Source: an uncultured Clostridia bacterium (GTDB taxonomy: Bacteria > Bacillota > Clostridia > Christensenellales > Borkfalkiaceae). Taken from it: a stretch of DNA of 9,878 nt. The stretch is taken from contig CAMWQK010000017.1 in the NCBI GenBank assembly GCA_947176445.1, forward strand, positions 1 to 9,878. The letters run 5' to 3'. Positions 1 to 7,720 of this stretch are shown here, piece after piece (within the stretch, counting starts at the first letter, position 1; the number at the start of each line of letters is the position of its first letter). A model generated the notes under the pieces. That model saw nothing but the letters and a program-made list of their open reading frames with translations. It was not told where the DNA came from and ran no database searches. Both the position numbers and the translations under genes were made by a program.

Positions 1-585
1 TACGCCGCGGAGGAAAAGAGAATTTATCTCACCTTTGACGACGGTCCGAGCACCGTCGTGACGGGGCGCATTCTCGATACGCTCAAAGAACAAAACGTAA
101 AGGCGACCTTCTTCGTCGTGAGCGACCGCGCTCTGACCAGAAAAGAAACCCTCCGCCGCATTGCGGCAGAGGGGCATACCATCGGCGTGCATTCGGCAAC
201 GCACGAGTACGGTAAAATTTATGCGTCCAAACAGTCGTTTTTAGAAGACGTTGAAACCTGCGCCAAGGTCATTCGGAATATCACGGGCGTCACGCCGCGG
301 GTCTACCGCTTTCCGGGCGGCGGCTATGGACACAAGGACGAGTATACTCCGATCCTCAAAGAGATGGGATACCGCGTCGTCGCCTGGAACGCCGTGTGCG
401 GCGACGAGGAGATCCCGCATGCAGACGCAGACATTCTCTTCCGTACCTCCGTAGAGACGGCAAAGGGCAGAAACAACGTCGTTTTGCTCCTGCACGACTC
501 CGCCTACCGCAAGGCGACGGCGGAGGCGCTGCCGCGCATCATCGAATACTTTCGCGCGCAAAACTATACCTTCTGCGCCTATTGA
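1..585 (+). CDS. Polysaccharide deacetylase (NodB domain), N-terminus missing
   Basis: This is the C-terminal 194 residues of a NodB-fold carbohydrate esterase (CE4). The frame is open to the window edge, so the true start and any signal peptide or membrane anchor lie outside. CE4 enzymes remove N-acetyl groups from chitin-like polymers or peptidoglycan at a metal site, usually outside the cell. The motifs appear in order, numbered from the first visible codon: LTFDDGPS (Asp13 the likely base, Asp14 a metal ligand), HSATH (His64 and His68 as metal ligands), RFPGGGYG near residue 103, a WNAVCGD stretch after the next strand, and LLLHDS (His165). All catalytic elements are present, so the visible part looks intact. 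Its end overlaps the convergent ATPase gene by 47 bp. The substrate is not evident; peptidoglycan N-acetylglucosamine is a family-based guess. Confidence 0.9.
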   Translation, partial: YAAEEKRIYLTFDDGPSTVVTGRILDTLKEQNVKATFFVVSDRALTRKETLRRIAAEGHTIGVHSATHEYGKIYASKQSFLEDVETCAKVIRNITGVTPRVYRFPGGGYGHKDEYTPILKEMGYRVVAWNAVCGDEEIPHADADILFRTSVETAKGRNNVVLLLHDSAYRKATAEALPRIIEYFRAQNYTFCAY

Positions 586-3145
586 GCTTTCCCGTAAATC
601 CCCGCATGATCGCTTTATACAGCTCGCCGAAGGGCACGATGCTCACGGCAAGCGCAAGCACGATCGCCCACTGACCGCCGCTGAGCGCGGTGAGCGAGAA
701 CATGAGGCGGAAAACGGGCACGAGCGGGAGCATGACGTTGAGCGCGACGCCGACAAACGCCGTTATCAGCAGGGCGCGGTTGGACACGAGTCCTTTCAGC
801 CCCAGCGCGCTCCGCTCCCTTCTCACGTTGAAGGCGTGGAAGAGCTCCACGAGAGACATTAAGAGGAACGCCGCCGTGGACGCGGCTCCGTTCCCCCAGT
901 GGGGTGCGGCGTACACGAACAGCCCGAACACGAGCGACGTCTGTACGAGCGCAAACACCACCATATCGCAGACCGACCGCCTCGAAAAGATATCGTCCGC
1001 ACGGACGGGCGGCCTTGTCATCACGTCGTCCGTGCGCTCCACGCCGAGCGCGAGCACGGGCAGAGAGTCGGTGATGAGATTGATCCACAACAGCTGCGTG
1101 GACGTCAGAAATTCAAACTTCCATAGAACGAGCGTTGCAAAGAGCACGGCGAGCACCTCTGCAAGGTTGGTACTCAAAAAGAAAGAGATCGTCTTTTTGA
1201 TGCTGTAAAATACGTTGCGCCCCTCTTCCACGGCGGTCACCATGGCGGAGAAATCGTTGTTCGCGAGCACCATGTCTGCGGCGTTCTTGGTCACGTCCGT
1301 GCCCGAGCCCATCGCAACGCCGATATCCGCCGCCTTGATGCTCGGCGCGTCGTTCACCCCGTCGCCCGTCATGGCGACGACCTCGCCGCGCGCTTGCAGC
1401 GCCTTGACGATCTCCGACTTATGCTTGGGCGATACGCGGGCGTATACGCTGTATTCCTGCGCGCGCGCCGTGTATTCCTCTTCGCTCATCTGATCGAGCT
1501 CCTCGCCCGTGATGACCTCTTCGCGGTGGGAGGCAATCCCCAGCCGCGCGGCAATGGCAAACGCCGTATCCGCGCCGTCGCCCGTGATCATCACCGTGCG
1601 AATGCCCGCGTCCTTCAACCGTGCGACCGCCTCCGCCGCACCCGCCTTCGGCGGATCGAGCATGGCGGCAAGCCCTAAAAAGGTCAGCCCCTCTTCCTTC
1701 ACCGTGCCGTTGAAACTGCCCTCGGCAAAGGCGAGTACGCGCATTGCCCGCGCGGAGAGCGCAGCGACCTGCGCGTTGATTTTCTCCCGCTCCTTCCCCG
1801 TGAGCGTGCACTTTTTGAGGAGCACGTCCGCCGCGCCCTTTACATACAGGCGCATCTTTCCGCCATCTTCCGCAGCGACGCTCATCATCTTGCGCTCGGA
1901 GGAAAAGGCGATCCCGCCGCGCACCTTAAAGTCGCACGAAACATGATATCTGTCTGCATACTCGACGAGGGAGACTTCCGTCGGATCGCCCACGTACGCG
2001 CCCTCGCTCCCCTTGACGGTGTGGCAGATCCGCATACACTTTAAGAGCGCTCTCTGCGCATCCGTACCCGTATATTTTTCCTCGCCGTTTAAGGAGAAGT
2101 CTGTTCTGATCTCCTCCACTGTCATCCTATTCTCGGTGAGCGTGCCCGTCTTATCCGAACAGATACAAGTGCAGCTGCCGAGCGTCTCCACCGAGGAGAG
2201 CTTGCGGACGACGGCTTTCGCCTTCGCCATGCGCTGTACGCCCATCGCGAGAATGATGGTGACGACTGCGCCCATGCCCTCGGGAATGGCAGCGACCGCG
2301 ACGGCAACTGCCGACATGAGGTTGTGTAAAAAGCTCACGCGGCGGGAGAGTAGTCCGCCGATAAAGAGCACCGCCGCGACCGAAAGCACGGTGACGGTGA
2401 TAATTTTTCCGAGGCGCGATACCGTCTTATCGAGGGGGGACGGCACGGGCTTTGCGTTTGATAAGAGCCCTGCGATCTTGCCCATCTCCGTGTCCATGCC
2501 CGTTGCGACGACGACGCAGCGCGCCCGTCCGCGCATGACGAACGTAGACATGTGCAGCGTGTTCTCGCGGTCAGCGAGCGCCGTCTTTTTTACGACGCAA
2601 TCGCGCTTTTTGGCGGGCGTGGATTCCCCCGTCAGCGCAGATTCGTCCACCCGCAGATTTTCGCTCGTGAGAATCCTGCAATCGGCGGGCACGCGGGCAC
2701 CCTCTTCCAGCTCGATGATATCGCCGAGGACGAGATCTTCCGCCTCGACGACGATCACCTTGCCGTCCCGCACGACCTTCGCCGTCGCCTTGGAGAGCGT
2801 CTTTAACTTGTCGATTGCGGAATCGGCGCGGAACTGCTGTAAAAAGCCCACAATGGCGTTGAGGAGAATGATGAAGAGCAGAATGCCCGTATCGGCGAGC
2901 TCGCTCTTATCTCCCGTTAAAAAGGCGAGAATGCCCGAGAGGAACGCCGCGGCAATGAGAATGATGGACATCAGATCCTTGAATTGCGCAAAAAACAGCC
3001 CGATGAGGCTGTGTTTTTTCTGTTCCTTTAAGGCATTTTTTCCGTTCTGTGCAAGCCGACGGTCTGCCTCGGTTGCGGTCAGCCCCCGCGGAGAGGACTG
3101 CACCTTTTCGAGTACCTCGCTTACCTCTGATTGATACTGTTCCAT
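539..3145 (-). CDS. P-type Ca2+-transporting ATPase (type IIA, SERCA-like)
   Basis: An 868-residue cation pump, the usual length for bacterial SERCA-like ATPases, predicted to export Ca2+ from the cytosol using ATP. From the ATG at 3145 it shows an actuator-domain TGES (Glu174), the phosphorylation motif CSDKTGTLT (Asp331), nucleotide-binding KGA (Lys436) and the hinge TGDGVNDAP (593-601). About ten membrane helices fall near 50-77, 84-105, 248-266, 276-302, 654-675, 682-701, 725-747, 756-774, 791-812 and 825-846. SERCA-type calcium ligands are conserved: Val284, Ala285, Ile287 and Glu289 in M4; Asn660 and Glu663 in M5; Asn689, Thr692 and Asp693 in M6; Glu767 in M8. M4 reads PEGMGA where the family usually has PEGLPA. 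A TTG at 3163 would add six residues, but neither start has a clear Shine-Dalgarno. The gene follows the pyr terminator. Calcium is inferred from the ligands; another divalent ion is possible. Confidence 0.93.
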   Translation of the reverse strand: MEQYQSEVSEVLEKVQSSPRGLTATEADRRLAQNGKNALKEQKKHSLIGLFFAQFKDLMSIILIAAAFLSGILAFLTGDKSELADTGILLFIILLNAIVGFLQQFRADSAIDKLKTLSKATAKVVRDGKVIVVEAEDLVLGDIIELEEGARVPADCRILTSENLRVDESALTGESTPAKKRDCVVKKTALADRENTLHMSTFVMRGRARCVVVATGMDTEMGKIAGLLSNAKPVPSPLDKTVSRLGKIITVTVLSVAAVLFIGGLLSRRVSFLHNLMSAVAVAVAAIPEGMGAVVTIILAMGVQRMAKAKAVVRKLSSVETLGSCTCICSDKTGTLTENRMTVEEIRTDFSLNGEEKYTGTDAQRALLKCMRICHTVKGSEGAYVGDPTEVSLVEYADRYHVSCDFKVRGGIAFSSERKMMSVAAEDGGKMRLYVKGAADVLLKKCTLTGKEREKINAQVAALSARAMRVLAFAEGSFNGTVKEEGLTFLGLAAMLDPPKAGAAEAVARLKDAGIRTVMITGDGADTAFAIAARLGIASHREEVITGEELDQMSEEEYTARAQEYSVYARVSPKHKSEIVKALQARGEVVAMTGDGVNDAPSIKAADIGVAMGSGTDVTKNAADMVLANNDFSAMVTAVEEGRNVFYSIKKTISFFLSTNLAEVLAVLFATLVLWKFEFLTSTQLLWINLITDSLPVLALGVERTDDVMTRPPVRADDIFSRRSVCDMVVFALVQTSLVFGLFVYAAPHWGNGAASTAAFLLMSLVELFHAFNVRRERSALGLKGLVSNRALLITAFVGVALNVMLPLVPVFRLMFSLTALSGGQWAIVLALAVSIVPFGELYKAIMRGFTGKLNRRRRYSFARESIR

Positions 3146-3180
3146 ATCCGTATGGTATGACAAAAATTCGGCGGATATGC

Positions 3181-3210
3181 AAACAAAAACAGCCCTCTGA
3201 TGAGAGGGCT
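3181..3210 (-). terminator. Intrinsic terminator ending the pyr operon
   Basis: Read on the minus strand, a perfect 8-bp stem (AGCCCTCT / AGAGGGCT with a CATC loop, 3191-3210) is followed at once by GTTTTTGTTT. It sits 16 bp past the pyrE stop codon and about 36 bp before the ATPase ATG. It should end most pyr transcripts. Because no good promoter was seen between it and the ATPase, leaky read-through may matter for that gene. Confidence 0.85.
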
Positions 3211-3226
3211 GTCTTGTAAATTCAAA

Positions 3227-3886
3227 TCAGTTGTGTGCGCCGTAGGCTTTGAGATATTCGCGCATCGCGGGAAGATACTGCTTACCCTCGATCACGCCCT
3301 CTTCGATCGCCTCGATGATGTCCTGCACGGTGACGATGGAATACACCTTGATGCCGAAGTTATCGTACGCTTCCTGCACTGCCGACTTCTCGCCCGTGCC
3401 CTTCTCCTGACGGTCGACGGAGATGATCATCGCCTCGACGTCTACATCCGCCTCCGCCTCGATCTTGGGCAGAATTTCGCGAAGCGCCTTGCCCGAGGTC
3501 ATGACATCCTCGATGATCGCAACCTTGTCGCCGGCATGGAGCTGCTGCCCGACGAAGAGTCCCCCTTCTCCGTGATCCTTGACCTCTTTCCGGTCAAAGC
3601 AGAATCCGACGTCTACTCCGTGGTTCTTCGCAAGCGCGATCGCCGTGGCAACGGCAAGCGGAATGCCCTTGTAGGCAGGTCCGACGAGCGTCTTCACGTT
3701 TAGCCCGTGTTCGAGATAGCACTCTGCGTAGTACTCGCCGAGCTGGGCAATCTGCGAGCCCGTTCTGTACTTGCCCGCATTCATAAAATAGGGGGCTTTT
3801 CTGCCGCTTTTGAGCGTAAACTCGCCAAAGAGCAGCACTTCGTTTTCCACCATGAACTTGATAAAGCGTTGTTTGTAACTGAGCAT
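3227..3886 (-). CDS. pyrE: Orotate phosphoribosyltransferase
   Basis: This enzyme joins orotate to PRPP to make orotidine 5'-monophosphate, the fifth step of UMP synthesis, in the cytosol. The 219-residue length is normal for the family. Visible elements are the N-terminal FTLKSGRKAPYF segment (Lys26 matches the conserved active-site lysine), VGPAYKGIPLA around residues 68-78, the mobile catalytic loop RKEVKDHGEGG (99-109), and the PRPP-binding motif VAIIEDVMTSGKA (122-134). The ATG is preceded by GAGGAG with a 6-nt spacer and lies 12 bp after the pyrD stop. It is the last gene of the operon; an intrinsic terminator follows. PyrF, which uses its product, is encoded three genes upstream. Confidence 0.97.
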   Translation of the reverse strand: MLSYKQRFIKFMVENEVLLFGEFTLKSGRKAPYFMNAGKYRTGSQIAQLGEYYAECYLEHGLNVKTLVGPAYKGIPLAVATAIALAKNHGVDVGFCFDRKEVKDHGEGGLFVGQQLHAGDKVAIIEDVMTSGKALREILPKIEAEADVDVEAMIISVDRQEKGTGEKSAVQEAYDNFGIKVYSIVTVQDIIEAIEEGVIEGKQYLPAMREYLKAYGAHN

Positions 3887-3898
3887 GATCTTCTCCTC

Positions 3899-4807
3899 TT
3901 AGTTTAATTTTAACGTACCCGTCAATTCGCCGATATTCTTCACGCCGTGGCGATCGCACCAGGCGTTCAATCCCTCGATGATCTTGGGGCAGGCGAGCGG
4001 ATCGGTAAAGTTCTGCGTGCCCACCTGCAAGGCGGTTGCGCCCGCCATTAAAAATTCGATCGCGTCCTCCGCGCAGGTGATCCCGCCCATGCCGATGATG
4101 GGAAGGGAGACCGCGTGCGCCGCCTCGTACACCATTCTGACGGCAATCGGCTTGATACCCGCGCCCGAAACGCCGCCCGTGTTGTTGGCGATGATGGGCT
4201 TTCTCCGCTCGATGTCGATCGCCATACCCGTCAGGGTGTTGATGAGCGACAGGCAGTCCGCGCCGCCCTTCTCTGCCGCCTGCGCGTTGCGTGCAATGCT
4301 CTCTACGTTCGGAGAGAGTTTTACGATGAGGGGCGTCTTTTTGAGAGCGGACTTCGCGACTCTCGTCACCTCTTCCACGCTCTCGGGCTTGATGCCGAAC
4401 GCCATGCCGCCGCTCTTCACGTTGGGGCAGGAGATGTTCAGCTCGATGAAATCGACGAGCCCGTCGAGCCGCGCACAGATACTCTCGTAGTCTTCAAGCG
4501 TCTTGCCCGCCACGTTTGCAACAACGCGGGTCTTATGTTTCAGCCATTCGAGGTCGTTTTTGATGAAGCTCTCCACACCGGGGTTTTGTAGCCCCACGGC
4601 GTTTAAGATGACCCCGCGGCTCTCCGCAATGCGGGGCACGGGATTGCCAAGGCGCATTTCGGGCGTGAGCCCCTTGGTCGCCACGCCGCCGAGGCAGGAA
4701 ATATCGTAGATCTCGTCAAACTCCCGTCCGAAGCCGAACGTTCCCGAAGCGGGAATGACGGGGTTTTTCAGCTCCACCCCGCAGAGCGTCACAGATAAAT
4801 TCGCCAT
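3899..4807 (-). CDS. pyrD: Dihydroorotate dehydrogenase 1B, catalytic FMN subunit
   Basis: It oxidises dihydroorotate to orotate on FMN, the fourth step of the pathway. It is 302 residues long and lacks the N-terminal membrane helix of class 2 enzymes. Class 1 is shown by a cysteine as catalytic base in IELNISCPN (Cys127), where class 2 has serine. Also present are the N-terminal NPVIPASGTFGFG (15-27), NAVGLQNPG (69-77), the FMN-phosphate region IIGMGGI in the last third and a following TALQVGTQ segment. The adjacent pyrK identifies it as subclass 1B, which passes electrons to NAD+ through an iron-sulfur/FAD partner. Its ATG overlaps the pyrK stop as TAATG, with AGGAG at 4821-4825, about 13 nt from the start, so translation is probably coupled and stoichiometry kept near 1:1. 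Confidence 0.97.
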   Translation of the reverse strand: MANLSVTLCGVELKNPVIPASGTFGFGREFDEIYDISCLGGVATKGLTPEMRLGNPVPRIAESRGVILNAVGLQNPGVESFIKNDLEWLKHKTRVVANVAGKTLEDYESICARLDGLVDFIELNISCPNVKSGGMAFGIKPESVEEVTRVAKSALKKTPLIVKLSPNVESIARNAQAAEKGGADCLSLINTLTGMAIDIERRKPIIANNTGGVSGAGIKPIAVRMVYEAAHAVSLPIIGMGGITCAEDAIEFLMAGATALQVGTQNFTDPLACPKIIEGLNAWCDRHGVKNIGELTGTLKLN

Positions 4808-5559
4808 TATAATGCCACTTCTCCTATTTCAAACACGGGTCCGTCCTTGCAGACGCGGGCGTGCGCGCCGTTCGTCTTGTCGCATACGCACACGAGGCAC
4901 GCGCCGATGCCGCAGCCCATGCGCTCTTCGAGCGATACGTATACGGGAATGCCTTTGTCTTTCATCGCCTCTTTGAGGGCACGGAGCATGGGGGTCGGTC
5001 CGCAGGCGAGCACCACGTCTGGTTTGAACCGCTCAAAATCCTTCTCGAACGCCTCCACCGCCGTGCCGTGATAGCCGACGCTCCCGTCGTCCGTCGCAAT
5101 GGTGAGCGTTGCGTTCTTCCGCATCTCCTCTTCCATGCAGACGGCTTGCTTATTGCGGAAGCCCATGTACGCGGCAATCTCCTTCTTGCCGCCGTATTCG
5201 CGGATCGCGGAGATGAGCGGGAAAATCCCGACGCCGCCGCCGATAACGGCAACGCGCTTCTCCCCGTCCTTCACATAGAACCCGTTCCCGAGGGGCAGGA
5301 GCACAGTGACGCTGTCCCCCGCATGATAGTCGCTTGCAAGCGCCCGCGTGCCCTCACCCTTCAAACGGTAGCACACGGTGACGCACTCGCCATCCACTTT
5401 ACAGACGGCGATCGGGCGACGCAACGGGCGCGCGCCTACGGCGATCATGCAGAACTGTCCGCAGCGGATCGGCAAACGCTCCTTCGTGGAGAACGTAAGC
5501 GAATACACGTCCTCTGCGATTATTTTATTTTCCAGCACCAAGGCGTTTACTTCGCGCAT
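4807..5559 (-). CDS. pyrK: Dihydroorotate dehydrogenase electron-transfer subunit (FAD, 2Fe-2S)
   Basis: This 250-residue protein links PyrD to NAD+, carrying FAD and a [2Fe-2S] cluster in the PyrD2-PyrK2 complex. The N-terminal flavin domain has RRPIAVCK (47-54, the RPxS-like FAD-binding segment). The NAD-binding Rossmann part has AVIGGGVGIFPL (104-115) and ACGPTPML (185-192). The C-terminal cluster site is Cys216-x4-Cys221-x2-Cys224-x12-Cys237, ending in CKDGPVF. A further Cys226 is not part of the usual ligand set. The ATG at 5559 is preferred because GGGGGAG lies directly upstream and the protein then begins like other PyrK proteins. An in-frame start at 5604 would add 15 residues deep inside pyrF. 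The chosen start overlaps the pyrF end by 13 bp. Confidence 0.96.
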   Translation of the reverse strand: MREVNALVLENKIIAEDVYSLTFSTKERLPIRCGQFCMIAVGARPLRRPIAVCKVDGECVTVCYRLKGEGTRALASDYHAGDSVTVLLPLGNGFYVKDGEKRVAVIGGGVGIFPLISAIREYGGKKEIAAYMGFRNKQAVCMEEEMRKNATLTIATDDGSVGYHGTAVEAFEKDFERFKPDVVLACGPTPMLRALKEAMKDKGIPVYVSLEERMGCGIGACLVCVCDKTNGAHARVCKDGPVFEIGEVAL

Positions 5560-6458
5560 ATCTCCCCCAACACCGAAAGCAGATCTTTCTTCATATCGAG
5601 GCAAGCAGCCCTTGCCGCCTCGTAGTACGTGCCGCCACGCTTCTGATAGGCGCAGAGGATGCCGCGGGAGTTATTCACGACGCCGCCCAGACCGTTCTTA
5701 TCGAAGCAGTTTTTGAGCATCTCGGCATTTGCGCCCTGCGCGCCGTAGCCGGGCACGAGGAAGAACGTGTGCGGAAGACGGGCGCGAAGCACCTTTGCCT
5801 CCTCGGGATAGGTCGCGCCGACAACCGCGCCGACGGCGGAGTAGCCGTATTTGCCGACCGTACCCTCGCCCCATTTTTCCACCATATCGCCCATGCACTC
5901 ATACACGGTACGCCCGTCTTCGAGTTTTAAGTTCTGCAATTCGCCCGAAGAGGGATTGCTCGTTTTGACGAGGACGAAGATGCCCTTGTCGTGCTTTTTG
6001 CACTCGTCGGTAAAGGGCACGATCCCGTCCGAACCGAGATACCCGTTGACCGTCAGAATATCGCTCGGGAACGCTTCATACGTCTCCCCACTGACGTTCG
6101 TCTCGCCGAGAAACGCCGTCGCATAGCGGGAAGCGGTTGCGCCGATGTCGTTGCGCTTTGCATCGGTGATGACGATGAGCCCCTTCTCCTTCGCATATGC
6201 GCACGTCGCTTTGAACGCATTGAGGCCCGCCGTGCCGTACTGCTCGTAATAAGCGATCTGCACTTTGACGGAGGGTACGATGTCGTATACGTGATCAATA
6301 ATCTTTTTGTTGAATGCGAGGATCGCGTCCGCCGCGCCCTTCAAATCGGTCACGCCCTGTTTCATGTCCTCGGGCAGATAGTCGAACGACGTATCCAAAC
6401 CCACGCATGTAGGGTTCTGCTTTGCAATGATCTGTTCAATGAGTGCGTCGGTAATCAT
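5547..6458 (-). CDS. pyrF: Orotidine 5'-phosphate decarboxylase (long, type 2 form)
   Basis: It decarboxylates OMP to UMP, the last step of the pathway. The catalytic Asp-Lys-x-x-Asp signature is clear as DAKRNDIG (Asp99, Lys101, Asp104). The phosphate-binding parts are VPGYGAQG (235-242) and NNSRGIL (262-268, with Arg265). CVGLDTS (18-24) is the first strand and substrate loop. At 303 residues it belongs to the longer OMP decarboxylase subgroup rather than the roughly 235-residue form of Bacillus subtilis. The start overlaps the pyrC stop as ATGA, with GAGGAGAAG a few bases upstream inside pyrC. In the operon it precedes pyrK-pyrD, unlike the B. subtilis order in which it follows pyrD. Confidence 0.97.
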   Translation of the reverse strand: MITDALIEQIIAKQNPTCVGLDTSFDYLPEDMKQGVTDLKGAADAILAFNKKIIDHVYDIVPSVKVQIAYYEQYGTAGLNAFKATCAYAKEKGLIVITDAKRNDIGATASRYATAFLGETNVSGETYEAFPSDILTVNGYLGSDGIVPFTDECKKHDKGIFVLVKTSNPSSGELQNLKLEDGRTVYECMGDMVEKWGEGTVGKYGYSAVGAVVGATYPEEAKVLRARLPHTFFLVPGYGAQGANAEMLKNCFDKNGLGGVVNNSRGILCAYQKRGGTYYEAARAACLDMKKDLLSVLGEICAK

Positions 6459-7720
6459 TTTCTCTTCTCCTCGTATTTGATTTCACCGTCTACCACGGTG
6501 TATTTGACTCTTCCCGTCACCTTCGTTCCCGCAAACGGCGTATTCTTGCCCTTGCTCACGAATTCGTTCGGATCGATCGTCCATTCTTCATTGAGATCGA
6601 CGATCGTAAGGTCTGCGGGCGCGCCCGCTTCGATCTTGCCGCCCTTGAGGTCGAGGATCTCCGCGGGGGCGGTGCTCATCTTGTATGCGAGCTGCGGGAG
6701 CGTCAGCACCCCGCCCTTGACGAGCCCCGTGTACGAGAGCGCAAACGACGTTTCCAGCCCGCTGATGCCGAATGCCGCGAGATTGTACTCGACGTTCTTA
6801 TCGTCGGCATGGTGGGGCGCATGATCGGTCACAATGCAGTCGAGCGTGCCGTCTTTGAGTCCCGCAACGATCGCGAGCCTGTCCTTTTCCTCGCGAAGGG
6901 GGGGATTGACCTTGGTGTTCGTATCGAAGGTGCGAATGACCTCGTCAGTGAGGGTGAAGTAGTGCGGGCAGGTCTCCGCCGTCACCTGTACGCCACGCTC
7001 CTTCGCCTCGCGAATGAGCTGTACGCCGCTGTACGTGGAGACGTGGCAGATGTGCACGGGGAGATTTAAGCTCTCTGCAAGACAGATTTCCCGCGCGATG
7101 ATGATGTCTTCCGCCGCGCGAATGCTCCCCTTCAAGCCCGTGAGCGTGGAAGAGTAGCCCTCGTTGACGACGCCGCCGTCCACAAGCCCCTTGTCCTCGC
7201 AGTGGCAGAGGCATTTGAGATTGAAGTCGGACGCGTACTGCATGGCGAGCGACATGATCTTGGTATCGGGCACCGTCTTGCCGTCCTCGGAGAGCGCAAC
7301 GACGCCCGCCCCCTTCATACCGCCGATCGCCGCGAGCTCCTGCCCCTCCTGCCCCTTGGTGATCGCACCGATGGGGTTGATTTTGCAGAGGTTCACCTCT
7401 TTCTCTCTTGCCTTGATGTAGGTGACGACCACCTTATTGTCGATCACGGGCGAAGTGTTGGGCATGCAGCAGACCTGCGTGAACCCGCCCTTGACAGCGG
7501 CGCGTGCGCCGCTTTCGATATTCTCCTTCTTTTCAAACCCCGGCTCGCGCAGATGCACGTGCATATCGATGAGCCCGGGGAGCACAGTCAGTCCCGTAAG
7601 ATCGAGCGCCTCTCCCCCCTTGAGGTTTGTTCCGATTTCGGCGATGACGCCGTTCTCGATTTTAAGGTCGGCTTTTTTTACCTCGTCCCCGAGTACGACC
7701 TGCGCATTTTTGAGTATCAT
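6455..7720 (-). CDS. pyrC: Dihydroorotase (class I, zinc)
   Basis: It cyclises carbamoyl-aspartate to dihydroorotate, the third step of the pathway, within the amidohydrolase superfamily. The 421-residue length fits class I bacterial dihydroorotases. Metal-site residues are in order: His54 and His56 in DMHVHLREPG, Asp146 in LSEDGK, His173 in CHCED, His226 in HICHVST, and Asp299 in TDHAPHH, with ETCPHYF (249-255) between. The C-terminal part (about 350-421) returns to the beta-sandwich that the N-terminal 50 residues begin. The ATG overlaps the pyrB stop as ATGA and is preceded by GGAGG, so coupled translation with strong initiation is expected. In some bacteria class I dihydroorotase binds aspartate carbamoyltransferase; their adjacency allows that but does not show it. 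Confidence 0.97.
   Translation of the reverse strand: MILKNAQVVLGDEVKKADLKIENGVIAEIGTNLKGGEALDLTGLTVLPGLIDMHVHLREPGFEKKENIESGARAAVKGGFTQVCCMPNTSPVIDNKVVVTYIKAREKEVNLCKINPIGAITKGQEGQELAAIGGMKGAGVVALSEDGKTVPDTKIMSLAMQYASDFNLKCLCHCEDKGLVDGGVVNEGYSSTLTGLKGSIRAAEDIIIAREICLAESLNLPVHICHVSTYSGVQLIREAKERGVQVTAETCPHYFTLTDEVIRTFDTNTKVNPPLREEKDRLAIVAGLKDGTLDCIVTDHAPHHADDKNVEYNLAAFGISGLETSFALSYTGLVKGGVLTLPQLAYKMSTAPAEILDLKGGKIEAGAPADLTIVDLNEEWTIDPNEFVSKGKNTPFAGTKVTGRVKYTVVDGEIKYEEKRK

Noticed and set aside
2013..3134. A 373-codon plus-strand open frame opposite the ATPase gene.
   Set aside because: It is antisense to a gene with every P-type ATPase motif. Its translation is Ser/Arg-rich with no recognisable domain, as expected from the mirrored codon bias of a GC-rich gene.
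4861..5625. A 254-codon plus-strand open frame opposite pyrK.
   Set aside because: pyrK on the other strand has complete FAD, NAD and Fe-S motifs. The antisense frame shows none and is rich in Arg, His and Ala. Long antisense frames at 5991-6824 and 7861-8520 are rejected for the same reason.
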